Shown here: positions 21,792-34,522 of the stretch, piece by piece
Position numbering within the stretch: position 1 is the stretch's first letter
How the letters are laid out: the number at the start of each line of letters is the position of its first letter
Source of the DNA: Apostichopus japonicus
Lineage: Eukaryota; Echinodermata; Holothuroidea; Aspidochirotida; Stichopodidae
Assembly (NCBI RefSeq): GCF_037975245.1
Contig: NC_092569.1
Span: 3,771,001 to 3,835,000, forward strand
Length of the DNA stretch: 64,000 bases
Direction: 5' to 3'
Notes under the pieces: generated by a model
What the model was told of the DNA's origin: nothing
What the model saw: the letters and a program-made list of their open reading frames with translations, nothing else
Databases searched by the model: none
Position numbers and translations under genes: made by a program

Positions 21792-23329
21792 GCTAGATAC
21801 CTATATGTGCATAATAAGTTTGACTGTTTTCATCTTTTATCGCAACACTATAAGGCTATAATCTGTATATGTACTAGCGGAAGTTCCTTTCACATGTGAA
21901 TGCCTTTGACAGAATCATTTGTGATTTTTCTTCTTTAAAGTTTTTACGCCCTTCTACAATGACAGCTTAGAAAAAGCCAAATTGACGAAACTATCTATAT
22001 ATATTTATTTTTCTCTAAAAAAAACATGGATGTATAAAGGCAAGGCTTCCACTAGTTTGGCAGCTGCAATAACATCGGAATCTAATGTATTCAACCTTTC
22101 TCAGTTAACGAAACTTGAAGAGGAGGTATTCGTGATGGAAATTTGCTTGCTAAAGGACAGAGATTGAGCGGTAGGGGGGGGGGGGGTGCTGAAAGGAAGT
22201 AGATAACAAAGTTTCCACTGCCATTGAGCTAACAAATTGTTCACAATATCATGTTTCTCATCGAATATTTTATCTCATGTACATAATGTACCTGTTATAG
22301 TTTGCATGCGATGATAACCTAGGTGCCATGCATGTTAATGTGTTCCATGCTGTAAATACTTTGCACTTAAGGTATACATACAACTGTATTACATGACTCC
22401 CCGTATGTGGAGGCCTATCGTGAAGGGTGAAAAAATGGATACTTTATTGGTAACATTATTTTTCTAACGAAAGCAGATTTTGTAGTAGTTGAGATGAAAT
22501 GTTTTTATTATCATTCTGCTAAAAGTAAATAAACAATTTGACCACAGAAGAGGAACCTTCATTTTTTCCCCAAAACATATTTGAATTATGGTGGACAATT
22601 TGCAAGTATATAGTTACAGCGTATTTAGGAAAACTGGCCAATGCATCATATACCGGTTACTGACTCATAATACAAACATTACAAATGCGGTAAAAAAAAA
22701 TTGAAGAACATCTTAATTTGTTTACTCTCTTAAACAACCTTACCCATGGACTCCACTGTTTTACACGGGAAGACATTGATTCAAAACGCAGGGCTCAACT
22801 TAACGCACTCAAAATATTTTCTTTTGACTCGGCAGGATATCCTTAGGTGTGTTTATTTATTCGTCAAATGTAGATATATAGCTACTATCCACAAAAGGCG
22901 ATGATACCTTGTGTAAAATGGTCACGAAACTAATAACATACTATAGTTTCTAATAATAAAAAACACAACAGAATCAGCAATCTCTCCGTGACCACACAGA
23001 CTGCGGTTCGTAACTATTTCAAAATATACAGGACAGCGATATTAACGTCCCCTTGTCCCTCACATGAATGAATTTGTTTATTTGTTCCGATGTCAAAATA
23101 CGCTGCATGGTGGGAATTCTATTATACGTAACCTTAGACTCGAGATTCCATGACTACATTTACAGAACTACACTACTAGCCTAACACTGACCATCACAGA
23201 CATAATCCCTCACCACCAGAAGGCATGTATGTTAGTATATGACTAAACAAAAAAACCCATCTTGGTATGACGTATATATACGCACAACATAACAAGGCTT
23301 AGCATGAGTAATGTTTAAATGCATGATAT
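21783..23329. other. No feature recognised; G10 run
   Basis: AT-rich sequence with a G run near 22174-22185. The 61-codon frame at 21982-22167 has a hydrophilic end but no recognisable domain. Confidence 0.4.
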
Positions 23330-23577
23330 GTGTTGGATCATACACGGTGCCTTCCAATCATAAGGTCCCCGGTTCGAGTCACTCCAAGACTAATGTATGT
23401 CGTCCAGTTACAGAGTTGTTCACAATTGACAATTCATAATCATGGACGTTAAATATGAATGTAGGAGACTAACTTCGGTCAGCTTGCAGCTTTGATAAGC
23501 CAATGATGGCTTCTTAGCGAGTTCCTGCTTGCGGGAGGATCTAGAATACATACATACATACATACATACACACACAA
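23330..23577 (+). mobile_element. SINE family A, near full-length (copy 2 of 4)
   Basis: The head keeps CGGTGCCTTCCAATCATAAGG and box B CCGGTTCGAGTCACTCC. Then come GTATGTCGTCCAGTTACAGA, TCATAATCATGGACGTTAAA, the CTTCGGTCAGCTTGC block and CGAGTTCCTGCTTGCGGG, ending in a (CATA)n tail that grades into CACA. Box A is decayed here (TGTTGGATCATACACGG in place of the intact copy at 40086). Confidence 0.85.
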
Positions 23578-25713
23578 ACACATATATACATGCACGCATA
23601 CAAACCAAAGCAATACAATTATTGCTACTGCTTTAAACTTACGTTACAAAATGTCGGGCTCACTCGTAGAAAGCGATGAGATAACGACGTAGGATATAAA
23701 TAGAGGGCGTTCGTCCACATTACATTGTACCGATCCAACTATTTTTTTTGTTTTTTTTTACCACTTTATCTTATCTTGCTATTGTTTAATATTACAAATT
23801 TTCTACTGAAACGGCTTGATACTTCTTTGTACACTCCTAAATTAGATCAAGCCCTCAGTCCACACTTGACAAGGAGATATTTGGTCTTGAATGAAAATTA
23901 ACTGATTATGCAAGTAGAGTAAGTATGACCCGCGGACAGAGAAGGCTCTCTCTCTACTCAGTGGCCACCGCTTGCTGTATGGTTTGGCATGTGTCGGTAA
24001 GATACTCGTAATAGCAGAAGAAGTAGATGGAGGGTGTCCTTAAGAGAGGAAATCAGAACGCTTCTCGCCCCAAGGACTCAGAAGGTGCTATAGTATGCCT
24101 CGAGAGAAACGCAAGAATATTAGCTTGCTTAACGCCGACGGAGATGAAACCAGATGACAAATATATGTTGCATTTTCTGAGGAAGATAATTTAATTTGTT
24201 CTCCAACCCCCCCCCCCCCCGAAAAAATGACTCCCTAGTGACGTCACATTAAAAAAAAACTGACCTGGCGTTTTGACCAATTAACAGCTGCTGTGGTTGA
24301 AATAGCGTTATTAATAAAAATTAAATAATTGGCATGCATTAACGGGGTTGTCTTAAAACATTAAATGCATGCGGACCGTAGTGAAGTATGGTGTGGGGGT
24401 ATGGGGGAGGGGAGAGGGAGGGGGGTAGTCTTAGAAATGTTGGTCAGGACAACTGAAGCTAAATACATGGCATATGACATGTGGATACGGTAAAAAAATA
24501 TTGTCACATAAATTTGTCTCGGTAATATTTTTTATGGACAAATTGAGAAGACAACATCTGACATTTGGGAAGAGGTTGACTATAATAACAAGTTCCACAA
24601 ACTGTTCCGACAGGCTCCGGTGATATTTTAAGTGAACAATCAAAATCTACTTAAAAATTGTGTCGCTTACAAAAGTTTCATTCCCAAAGGTCTCTTCTCA
24701 GTGCAATAAAATGAATTGTCGACATGAACATCACATTATACGGCTGTTTGAGTTCGAACGAAATCAACTCATTTTTTTCTTGTTTATATCTTAAATATAT
24801 TTTATTTATTTTCATCTGGAACAGCGAATGGACAGTTGAATTATACGTTGAGATATTTATATGTTGTTTTACAGATTACCTTTTACATCAATTGAGAAAT
24901 ATTCCAGCAATAAATAGAAAAAAAAGTTTCTGATGTCGATGTCCAACTGACTAGTAACTGGTAACGTAAACAGATCAGAACTGCATGGCGACTAATCTTA
25001 CATAGCGCCATCATCACAAAGTCCTTCGGAAAACTTTCCTCTCGACCTACAACGTATCTATATCTTAAAGACTGACTCATTTCTCTTTTATCAAATGGCA
25101 GTAATTGTAAAAATCTAAAATGATACTTTCTTCATTTTTAAAATTCTGCAGGATAAGTGTATTTTATCAATTTGTGGTTTCAATTTCTTTACCATAATAC
25201 CCGGTTCTTGTCAACTAGTAAACAAAACTAAAAAAAAAATCTAAAAAAAAAAAATAGAAGAATCAATTGAGAAATATAGCAAGTGGGGCAAAAATGGTCA
25301 TATTTATAAAGGTTTTGGTCGTTTGGAGGAGACACAAACCTAACCATCACCTTTAGCTTTACCTAACAGAGATTTTGTTTGAACAACTCCCAAAACTTTC
25401 CTAAAACAGCTCAGAAACAAATGTTATTCTAGTTTGAGAGATATAGTTTTTCAATATCGAAACTGGTAGATGTCATTGTGTCCAGCCTGTGATGTCATAA
25501 ATGTCACTGTAGTGATCTGAAATATTCCATGCTTTCTATGTGTGGGTTTTCTTTCCATATTTTCATGGTAGAATGTTAACCGTGTGATAACTATATGAAA
25601 CCAATGACGTCATCAAGTCTTAAGACTTGCTTTATAAAATGGTAGTCAACATTTGCAAAACTCCATTACAAAAAAAGAAAAAAAAAATGAAATTGAATCA
25701 CGTGCAGCGCAAT
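23578..25713. other. No feature recognised; C12 run
   Basis: Contains a C run near 24208-24220 and a G-rich stretch at 24390-24430. The minus-strand frames 24431-24643 and 24883-25080 are not recognisable. Two short perfect palindromes occur near 25615-25630 (CAAGTCTTAAGACTTG). Confidence 0.4.
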
Positions 25714-25999
25714 GATTTCATATTTAGACTTGATCAAGTCTTCGGCATTGTGAGTGAAGGTAAGTCTTAAATATGTGATAATATCTCCCAACTGGAATCA
25801 GATTTTTCTACGCTGTTTGGGAACGTCGTTCATAACAGGTTATATCTATTAACTATGATTTCATATTTAGACTTGTTCAAGTCTTCGGAATTGTGAGTGA
25901 AGGTAAGTCTTAAATATGTGATCATATTTCCGAACTGGAATAAGTTTTTTCTACGCTGTTTGGGGACGGTTGTTCATGACAGGTTATATCTATTAACGA
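25714..25999. repeat. 143-bp tandem duplication
   Basis: GATTTCATATTTAGACTTG begins one copy at 25714 and a second at 25857. Each ends in CAGGTTATATCTATTAACKAT. The copies differ at roughly a dozen sites, so it is not recent. The first copy contains the perfect palindrome AGACTTGATCAAGTCT, broken by one base in the second. Each copy carries GAAGGTAAGTCTTAAA, a consensus-like splice donor. Confidence 0.85.
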
Positions 26000-26449
26000 T
26001 ATACCAGTCATGTTGGTTGGGTTGTATCCTCTATTGAGACTGTACCACATGATTATGCAAAACGTTAATTTAAATTTTGATTTAAATTTTAAGAATTTAA
26101 ACCTTTATTTTAATTCATCAAGTTTATATCCCTGCAATACGTTAACCTGTAGGACAGAAAACTAAGAATTTCAGTTTTCTTAATTAGGTTAGTAAAATGC
26201 CACATTTGTTTCTATCAATTTATACAATATAATCTATTTATAAAATAAATTACTTAATCAATGAACTATCGGTACGTATTATCATGTACATTGCTTCATC
26301 AACGAGGTATTCAAGCATAAATTCAAACTATAAATATTTTGTTCAAATTACGGCTATCATCATCATCGCCGTCGTCATCATCATAACAAATCATCAATCA
26401 TCAGTCACCGATCATCAATAATCATCATAATGGATTGCATAATGCGGCT
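26000..26449. other. No feature recognised; short (CAT)n
   Basis: AT-rich, with a degenerate ATCATCATCATCG tract at 26355-26430. Confidence 0.4.
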
Positions 26450-26508
26450 TTAACGATCACCCGGCGATATATGTGATAAAGAGGGCGACATTCCTATTTT
26501 CAGATGAA
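26450..26508 (-). CDS. Candidate terminal exon of an unrecognised gene
   Basis: On the minus strand an acceptor (TTTTTGCAG, plus complement about 26509-26517) is followed by TTCATCTGAAAATAGG. Joined in phase to the exon ending at 26661, it reads on from a shared codon as HLKIGMSPSLSHISPGDR and ends at a TAA at 26450-26452. The intron would be 152 bp. This is inference from splice signals and phase only. The exon is short and the match could be chance. Confidence 0.2.
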
Positions 26509-26660
26509 CTGCAAAAACTTTTATCTTCGGTTATCATCATTGTTGCTTCATGTAAGTTGTTAAAGGAGCTAAAATCGAAGTAACGATAGTGTGAAGATAA
26601 GAAGGATTGCAGGTGATTTAAAGCAATTTTAAAAACTCTTTGGTTAAATGTGCAACTTAC

Positions 26661-26870
26661 ACCGAGCGAGTAGTCGGACGAAAGGGACATTTTCTCCTTT
26701 TTCTAGCTCAAAATCGTAAATGTCATGAACTGGAACTTTGCAGGTGCCATTGTAACCCAAACCACCAGCTATTATATGGTGGGTAGGGTATATCAGTTGA
26801 CCAATTGCATCTATGTTTACATGGGTTTGGAAACTGACGATTTTTGTGTGTATAAGTCTATGGAACATAA
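26661..26870 (-). CDS. Candidate internal exon of an unrecognised protein
   Basis: This 210-bp piece is bounded on the minus strand by an acceptor (TTTCACACCTTAG, plus complement 26871-26883) and a consensus donor (GTAAGT, plus complement 26655-26660). It is open throughout and reads as a varied, protein-like sequence containing NIDAIGQLIYPTHHI, IAGGLGYNGTCKVPVH and DIYDFELEKGENVPFV. The composition (Gly-Gly, His-His, acidic and aromatic residues) is unlike the repeat-derived frames around it. No signal peptide or membrane segment is visible. I do not recognise the family. It could be one exon of a gene extending right, or a decayed copy. Confidence 0.35.
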
Positions 26871-27049
26871 CTAAGGTGTGAAATGCACCTGTGCAGGTTC
26901 GGTGGATGTGATAGCTATAGCCTTTTAAGAAATCCCGGGCACAAGGCGGTTTCTTCTCAAAACAGAGAGAATGAGGAAGAAGGATGAGATAGAAAGAGAG
27001 ATGTGGGTCGAGAGAGAGCGGCTAGTCTTGACCAAGTCGTTTGTAATAG

Positions 27050-27251
27050 TCTTTCTCTCGCGTGCAAACTGTACATGCCTCAGAGTCCGTTTATGCCTAC
27101 CACGAATGTGCTGCCCACTGTATTTTACATGCCCGAGGATCTGTCCGATACAAACGGTAGTATCAATCGAAAGCGTTGTCGCGGGCGTTCTCAGGGCAGT
27201 ACAGCAAATAGATACGGGATAATAGCTTTGTGGAAAGGAGAGGTACACTAG
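27050..27251 (+). CDS. Weak candidate exon with GC-rich third positions
   Basis: The plus-strand frame from about 27050 to the TAG at 27249-27251 contains KLYMPQSPFMPTTNVLP, TVFYMPEDLSDTNGSI and NRKRCRGRSQGS. Many codons end in G or C although the region is AT-rich, which favours coding. An AATAG acceptor-like site precedes it at about 27049. A 111-codon frame on the other strand covers the same bases, so strand is uncertain. No family is recognised. Confidence 0.2.
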
Positions 27252-28959
<1,708 letters not shown>

Positions 28960-31900
28960 AACCGTTAGACAGATAGCCAAGTAGGGAAGATAGGTAGATA
29001 GTTAGACAGGTAGATATGTTGACAGGTACAGAGAGGTACAAATATAGACATAAAGACAGGTTAACGGACAGACATACAGGTAGACAGATAGACAGGTTGA
29101 CCGATAGTTAGATCGGTAGGAAGGTAGATAGGATAGACAGATAGACCGATAGACAGATAGGTAGACAGGTAGATAGGGAGCAGGTAGACAGATAAACAGA
29201 TAGACAAATTAGACAGATTGACAGTTAGGTAGATAGGTAGACAGGTAAACAGATACACATATATACCGATAGGTAAACAGGTAGACAGAAAGATAAACAG
29301 ACCGATAGGTAGATATGTAGACAGGTAGATCGTTATATAGGTAGATATTTATATAGGTACACAGGTAAACATGCAGACAGACAGACAGACAGATAAACAG
29401 GTAGGGTAGATATGTAGACATGTAATTAGGTAGACAGGTAGATAGGTAGACGGAAAGACGGAAAGACAGACAGCCATGAAGAAAGATAGATACAAAGATA
29501 GATCAATAGACATGTAGATGGGTAGACAGATTGACAGGTAGATAGGTAGACATATATACAGATAGGATAGATAGGTAAACAGGTAAATAAGTAGACATGT
29601 AGATAGTTAGATAGGGAGACAGACAAACGGTCGGACTGACGGACAGACAGACAGCCATGTAGACAGATAGATATATAGATAGATCGGTAGACACGTAGAC
29701 ATACATAGGATAGATAGGCAGACAGACAGGTAGATAGGTAGAAAAATGCACATATAGGTTACACAGTTAGACAGATAGGTAGACAGACAGGTAGATAGGT
29801 AGATATGTAGACAGTTGAATAGGTAGACAGGCAGACACAGCAGGCTAAACATTCATACAAATAGCCGGGTTGGTAGATAGGTACACAGGTAGATAGGTAA
29901 AGAGGTTGATTGTTAGAGAGGTAGATAGGTAGATCAATAGTTATGTTGACAGGTACATCGGTAGACATATAGACAGGTAGACAGACATATAGTTAGACAT
30001 ATCGTTCAATCGGTAGATAGGGAAGATAGGTACATATGTAGACATGTGAGTAGATAGGTAGACAGATATATAAATACACAGAAAGACAGATAGGATTTGA
30101 CAGGTAAATTGATAGACAAATAGACATATAGGGCGATACACAGAAAGGTAAACAGAAAGGTGGACAGGTAGATATGTAGACAGACAGGCAGACAGGTAGA
30201 TAGGTAGGTAGGTAGGTAGGTAGACAGGTAAACAGATAGACAGATAGGCTGAAAGACAGAAAGGCAGACAAGCAGATAGTTAGACAGATAGACCGAGAGA
30301 CAGATATGCAGATAGATAGACAGTTAAAAAGGTAGATATGTAGACAGGTAGATATAAGATAGGTTCACAGTTAGATAGGTACATAGGTAGACAGATATCC
30401 AGGTAGGTAGATAGGTAGAAAGATAGATATGTAGACAGTTAGATAGGTAGACATGTAGATATGTGTACATGTAGATAGGTACACAGGTAGACAAAGGGAC
30501 AGATAGACAGGCAGGTATATTTGTAGACAGGAAGATATATACAGGTGTGAACATTTAAATATGACGTTGAAACAGGTTTAAAGGTAGGTTGATAGGTAGC
30601 GAGGAAGATAGGTAGATTGGTACAAAGATAGAGAGTCAGACGGAGAGACGTAAGATAGACATGATATACAGGTAGATAGGTAGATAGGCTGATCGGTAGT
30701 CAGGCAGACAGACAGATAGGTAGATTTGTAGATAGGTAGACAGATAAACAGATAGGTAGACAGATAGACAGGTAGATAAGTTGACAGGTAGAATATGGAA
30801 AAGTAGACAGATGGACAGGCAGACAGACAGATAAGCAGACTGATAGACCGTTAAGTAGGTAATTAGATAGATAGACAGGTAGATACGTATATAGATAGAC
30901 ATACAGGTAGACAGCCATACAGAGAGACAGACAGAGAAACAGACATACAGATAGGATAGAAAAGGTAGTCAGGTAGACAGGTACATAGTTAGAGAGGTAC
31001 ATAGGTAGATAGGTACATACGTAGACATGTAGGTAGATAGGTAGTCAGGTATATAGGTACACAGACAGGTAGATATGAAGATATTTATATACGTACACAG
31101 ATAGACTGATAGACGAATAGGATAGATAGGTATATGACCGACATCCAGATAGGTAGACATATAGAAAGGTGCATATGTAGAAAGGATATCGGTAGGCAGT
31201 GGATAGGTAGGCATATAGATAGGTAGACAGGTAGATCGGTACACAGGTAGACATATATAAAGGTAGATAGATAGGTAGACAGGTAGAAAGATAGATTTGT
31301 AGACCAGTGGATAGGTAGATATGTATATAGGTTGACAGGCAGATAGGTACACAGATAGACAGGTTGATAAATTTTGTACACAGGTACACAGGTAAACAGA
31401 TAGACATGTAGGTAAACAGGTACATAGGTAGATAGGTAGATAGATTGACAGAAAGGTAGACATGTAAACAGATAGACAGGCAGGTAGCTAGAGAGGTAGA
31501 TTGTAAGAACATAAAGATATGAAGACAGATATATAGGTAGACAGATAGATAGGTAGGTAGACAGATAAACAGGTAGACAGACAGGTAGACAGATAGAAAG
31601 ATAGACAGATAGCCAGGTAGGTAGGTAGATCGATAGATAGATAGATAGGTAGACAGGTAGATCGTTTCAAAGGTAGATAGGTAGACATACTAGACAGACG
31701 GGTAGACAGATATACCGATATCCAGGTAGGTAGATAGATAGACAAGTAGATAGGTAGACAGATAGATCACTACATAGGTATATAGGTACACTGATAGATA
31801 GGTAGACAGCTTAACGGGTAGACAAACAGGCACACAAATATACAGGTAGATACTTAAACAGGTAGACAGGTTTAGAGGTAGATAGGTACACAGGTAGATA

Positions 31901-32300
31901 TACTGATAGGTATAGACAGGTAGTAATACAAGACACATAGACAGATGTACCAATATACCGAAAGACAGATAAATAGATAGGTAGACAGGTAGATAGGTAG
32001 AAAGATAGATATGCAGATAGGTAGATAGTATACGTGTACATAGATGGACTGTCTGTCTCCCTGCCTTTTTTCTTGTCTATCTGTGTACCTGTGTACCTAT
32101 CTACACATAGATAGGTAAGCAAGTAGACATACAGGTAGGCAGATAAACAGGTAGAACAATAGCCAGGTACGTAGTCAGGTAGAAAGAGAGACAGAAAGTC
32201 AGGTGGACTGATAGATAACCAGGTAGACATATAGGTAGATAGGTAAACAGATAGATAGATATGTAGTCAAGTAGACAGGTAGGTCGATAGGTAGACAGTT
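28960..32300. repeat. 3.3-kb tetranucleotide array (GATA/GACA/GGTA type)
   Basis: Thousands of bases built from TAGA, TAGG, CAGA and CAGG words, typically GGTAGATAGGTAGACAGATA, with scattered substitutions. Minus-strand frames of 60-160 codons rich in Tyr, Leu, Ser and Cys (YLSTYLPVYLSV-like) are by-products of a 4-bp word read in three frames (12-bp period) and are not proteins. At about 32049-32101 the strand flips: CTGTCTGTCTCCCTGCC and TCTATCTGTGTACC appear on the plus strand, then the usual orientation resumes. Confidence 0.95.
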
Positions 32301-32376
32301 ATAATTGTAACGTTCCTGCAGTAGCGACTAACGGCAACACCACAAGAAGATTGCCATTCTGGATACTTGTAATACT

Positions 32377-32401
32377 ATATATATATATATATATATATAT
32401 A

Positions 32402-32494
<93 letters not shown>

Positions 32495-32515
32495 ATATCT
32501 ATACATATATATATG
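32377..32515. repeat. (AT)n microsatellite
   Basis: TA repeat with interruptions at TATTCATA, TATGTATA and TATCTATA, ending in TGTGTGTG. Confidence 0.95.
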
Positions 32516-32760
32516 TGTGTGTATTGATATGCGGATCACATATTAGCGAGGTTCTGTGTAATGTATTCATTAATATATGCACCAGATCACATATGCATTT
32601 TACAAAGTATGTCTAACGATGAAGTTGCTGCATCTAGTTGATGGCATTAACAGGGGCGGATCCAGGGGGGGGCCCGGGGGGCCCGGGCCCCCCTTTTTGA
32701 AAATCCTGATTTTTTTTTTTTTTTTTTACCGCGTTCGAGGGAAAGGGCCCCATGCGTGAT

Positions 32761-34088
32761 CAGTGGCGTAGCTACGGGGGGCCTGAAATTGCAGACATGA
32801 GATCCATATTTTCAGGCTAGGTACATGCTGCTTAGAATACTCGGGAAGTGCCGTTTTCGGCCATCTGGGGGTTTGTAAAGCCAAAAATTTTCTTGGACGC
32901 TCCGCGCCAACCGATGATGGCGCTCCGCTTAGATAGTCTTACGTTCAGGCGCGGCTGGACCAGTCAGACCCCCCCCCCTGTCACAAATCCTGCATCAGCC
33001 CCTGATATGTCATTGAATATTCCACAAAACAACTTTTTATGTCCACGAAACTGTCGAAAAACATGATTTTCACTACTGGTAGAGATATAAAATATTGGGA
33101 ATTCTGAATTTCCTGCAAACATGCGGCTGTGCCTGTTAAATACTCACTACTGTATCGCCTTAAAAAAATGATGAGTGGAAATAGTTTCTCCAGGACCATA
33201 TCGTATCGTGGGTATCGAGTGCGTCTGATATACGAACGTACGTAGTAGTACGTACGTCTATGATGATATGCACTGTACTGTACTGATAAAAACATAGGTG
33301 AATTTCACTCCATGGGAGTGATCACTGAGCACATTCCGGTATAAGAGTGAATTTCCACTCCATTGGAGTAAATCTTAACTCCTAATAGAGTTATATTCAC
33401 TCATATTAGGAGTGAGGGTTAACTCCAATAGAGTTAAATTTCACTCTTAATTTGAAGTGCGCCGAGTGATCACTCCAATGGAATGAAATCCACTCATTTG
33501 TTTTTAGAGTGTTGCTAGATATATGAAGAAGAAATTTACATACCAATACATGTTATCGGTCATCGATTGGCACAAAAAGCCAGATTCTGATGACAGCTGC
33601 CTCAAGAAACCCAATAAATGGCCTAATAAGCACCGAGCCACCAATGTGGACCATTACCGAAACATCGATGCGTGTTAGTCTTCCACCCCCTTCCTCTAAT
33701 GCTATTTAAGTCCACATGTGGGCATATCCTGCAAATCTACCGGTAGCCCACAGGGGTTTGAGTTGGGAGAAAGGCCTTGACAGCTTGAAACGACAAATGA
33801 TGCCAACTTCCCTCAAGTTAAAAGTCTGGCTGAGTTGGCAAGGCCAGTCAGCATGAAAGAGAAAAAACTTTTTTGCATTTCTGTCACCAAAGTTGCACAT
33901 CTTTTTGGTTGCTATTTTGCCTCACAGGTGCCATCTCCTGCGATCTGGGGGGTGCTGAAATCTCAAATTTTCTCTGTACGCTCCGCGCCAACCAAGGTGG
34001 CGCTCCGCTTAGATAGTAAACTCCGCCCCCCCACAAGAAAGAACAGCCCCCCATGGCCCCCACTCAAGAAATCCTAGCTACGCCACTG
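32761..34088. mobile_element. Inner hAT-type element (1328 bp, 8-bp target duplication)
   Basis: The left end CAGTGGCGTAGCTACGG and the reverse complement of the right end, CAGTGGCGTAGCTAGG, are terminal inverted repeats with the CAGTGGCG start typical of hAT. The flanks TGCGTGAT (32753-32760) and TGCGTGTA (34089-34096) agree at six of eight bases, the hAT target length. A direct repeat of about 90 bp (CGCTCCGCGCCAAC ... GGCGCTCCGCTTAGATAGT) occurs near each end (32880-32937 and 33950-34017). No transposase frame remains. Confidence 0.75.
33282..33510. mobile_element. MITE inside the hAT element (ACTCCAATGGAGT motifs)
   Basis: Left ATAAAAACATAGGTGAATTT then CACTCCATGGGAGTGATCACT, and the reverse complement of the right end, CTAAAAACAAATGAGTGGATTT then CATTCCATTGGAGTGATCACT, form imperfect terminal repeats of about 42 bp. 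Inside, ACTCC/GGAGT words repeat in both orientations. The style (terminal repeat plus sub-terminal inverted word arrays) parallels the 4.8-kb transposon at 14285-19071 with different words. Confidence 0.65.
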
Positions 34089-34522
34089 TGCGTGTAATTT
34101 TTTGTAAAATAAATTTGCAAAAAGAGTACACCATCATTCTGATAAAGTGAAGGTGAGAGGGGCACTCTGACTGCATCAATAGTCTCCATCTGGAAGGGGG
34201 CATCCAAGATGAAATGGCCTGGAGTAGCCTGGTAAAAAGTAGTTTGCATCACCACCTACTCCCCAAAGACGTAAATCCCAGCTCATTGCTCGAAATTGCA
34301 AATATATGCCCGGCAAACCATGAATACATGATTTATTGGAAATAAATTTTACTCAAAACTTTCACGAAAAGTAGCACCAGATTGCACCGAGGACCTCCAT
34401 ATTTTGTGAAATTTTCCAAAGGGGAGGGGGGCACCCACTCCCCTTAGACCCCTCCCCCAGGACGACGATTAGGCATTTCCCATCTGGGCCCCCCCTTCGG
34501 CGAAATCCTGGATCCGCCACTG

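Larger units (their letters stand above)
32651..34522. mobile_element. Outer transposon of a nest (terminal repeat CAGKGGCGGATCCAGG)
   Basis: The left end CAGGGGCGGATCCAGG and the right end, reverse complemented, CAGTGGCGGATCCAGG, match over 16 bp with one difference. ATTAA lies directly outside both ends (32646-32650 and 34523-34527), a likely target duplication. The internal left flank is a C/G-rich stretch with a T15 run. Without the inner insertion (32761-34088) the element is about 0.54 kb with no coding capacity, so non-autonomous. Confidence 0.7.

Noticed and set aside
28960-32300. Many 60-160-codon frames rich in Tyr, Leu, Ser and Cys that look like membrane proteins
   Set aside because: They arise from tetranucleotide words read with a 12-bp period and overlap each other in all three frames.
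28960-32300. CRISPR-like array
   Set aside because: No constant repeat with unique spacers; it is simple-sequence DNA in a eukaryotic context. The same holds for the 28-, 93-, 112- and 127-bp tandem repeats.
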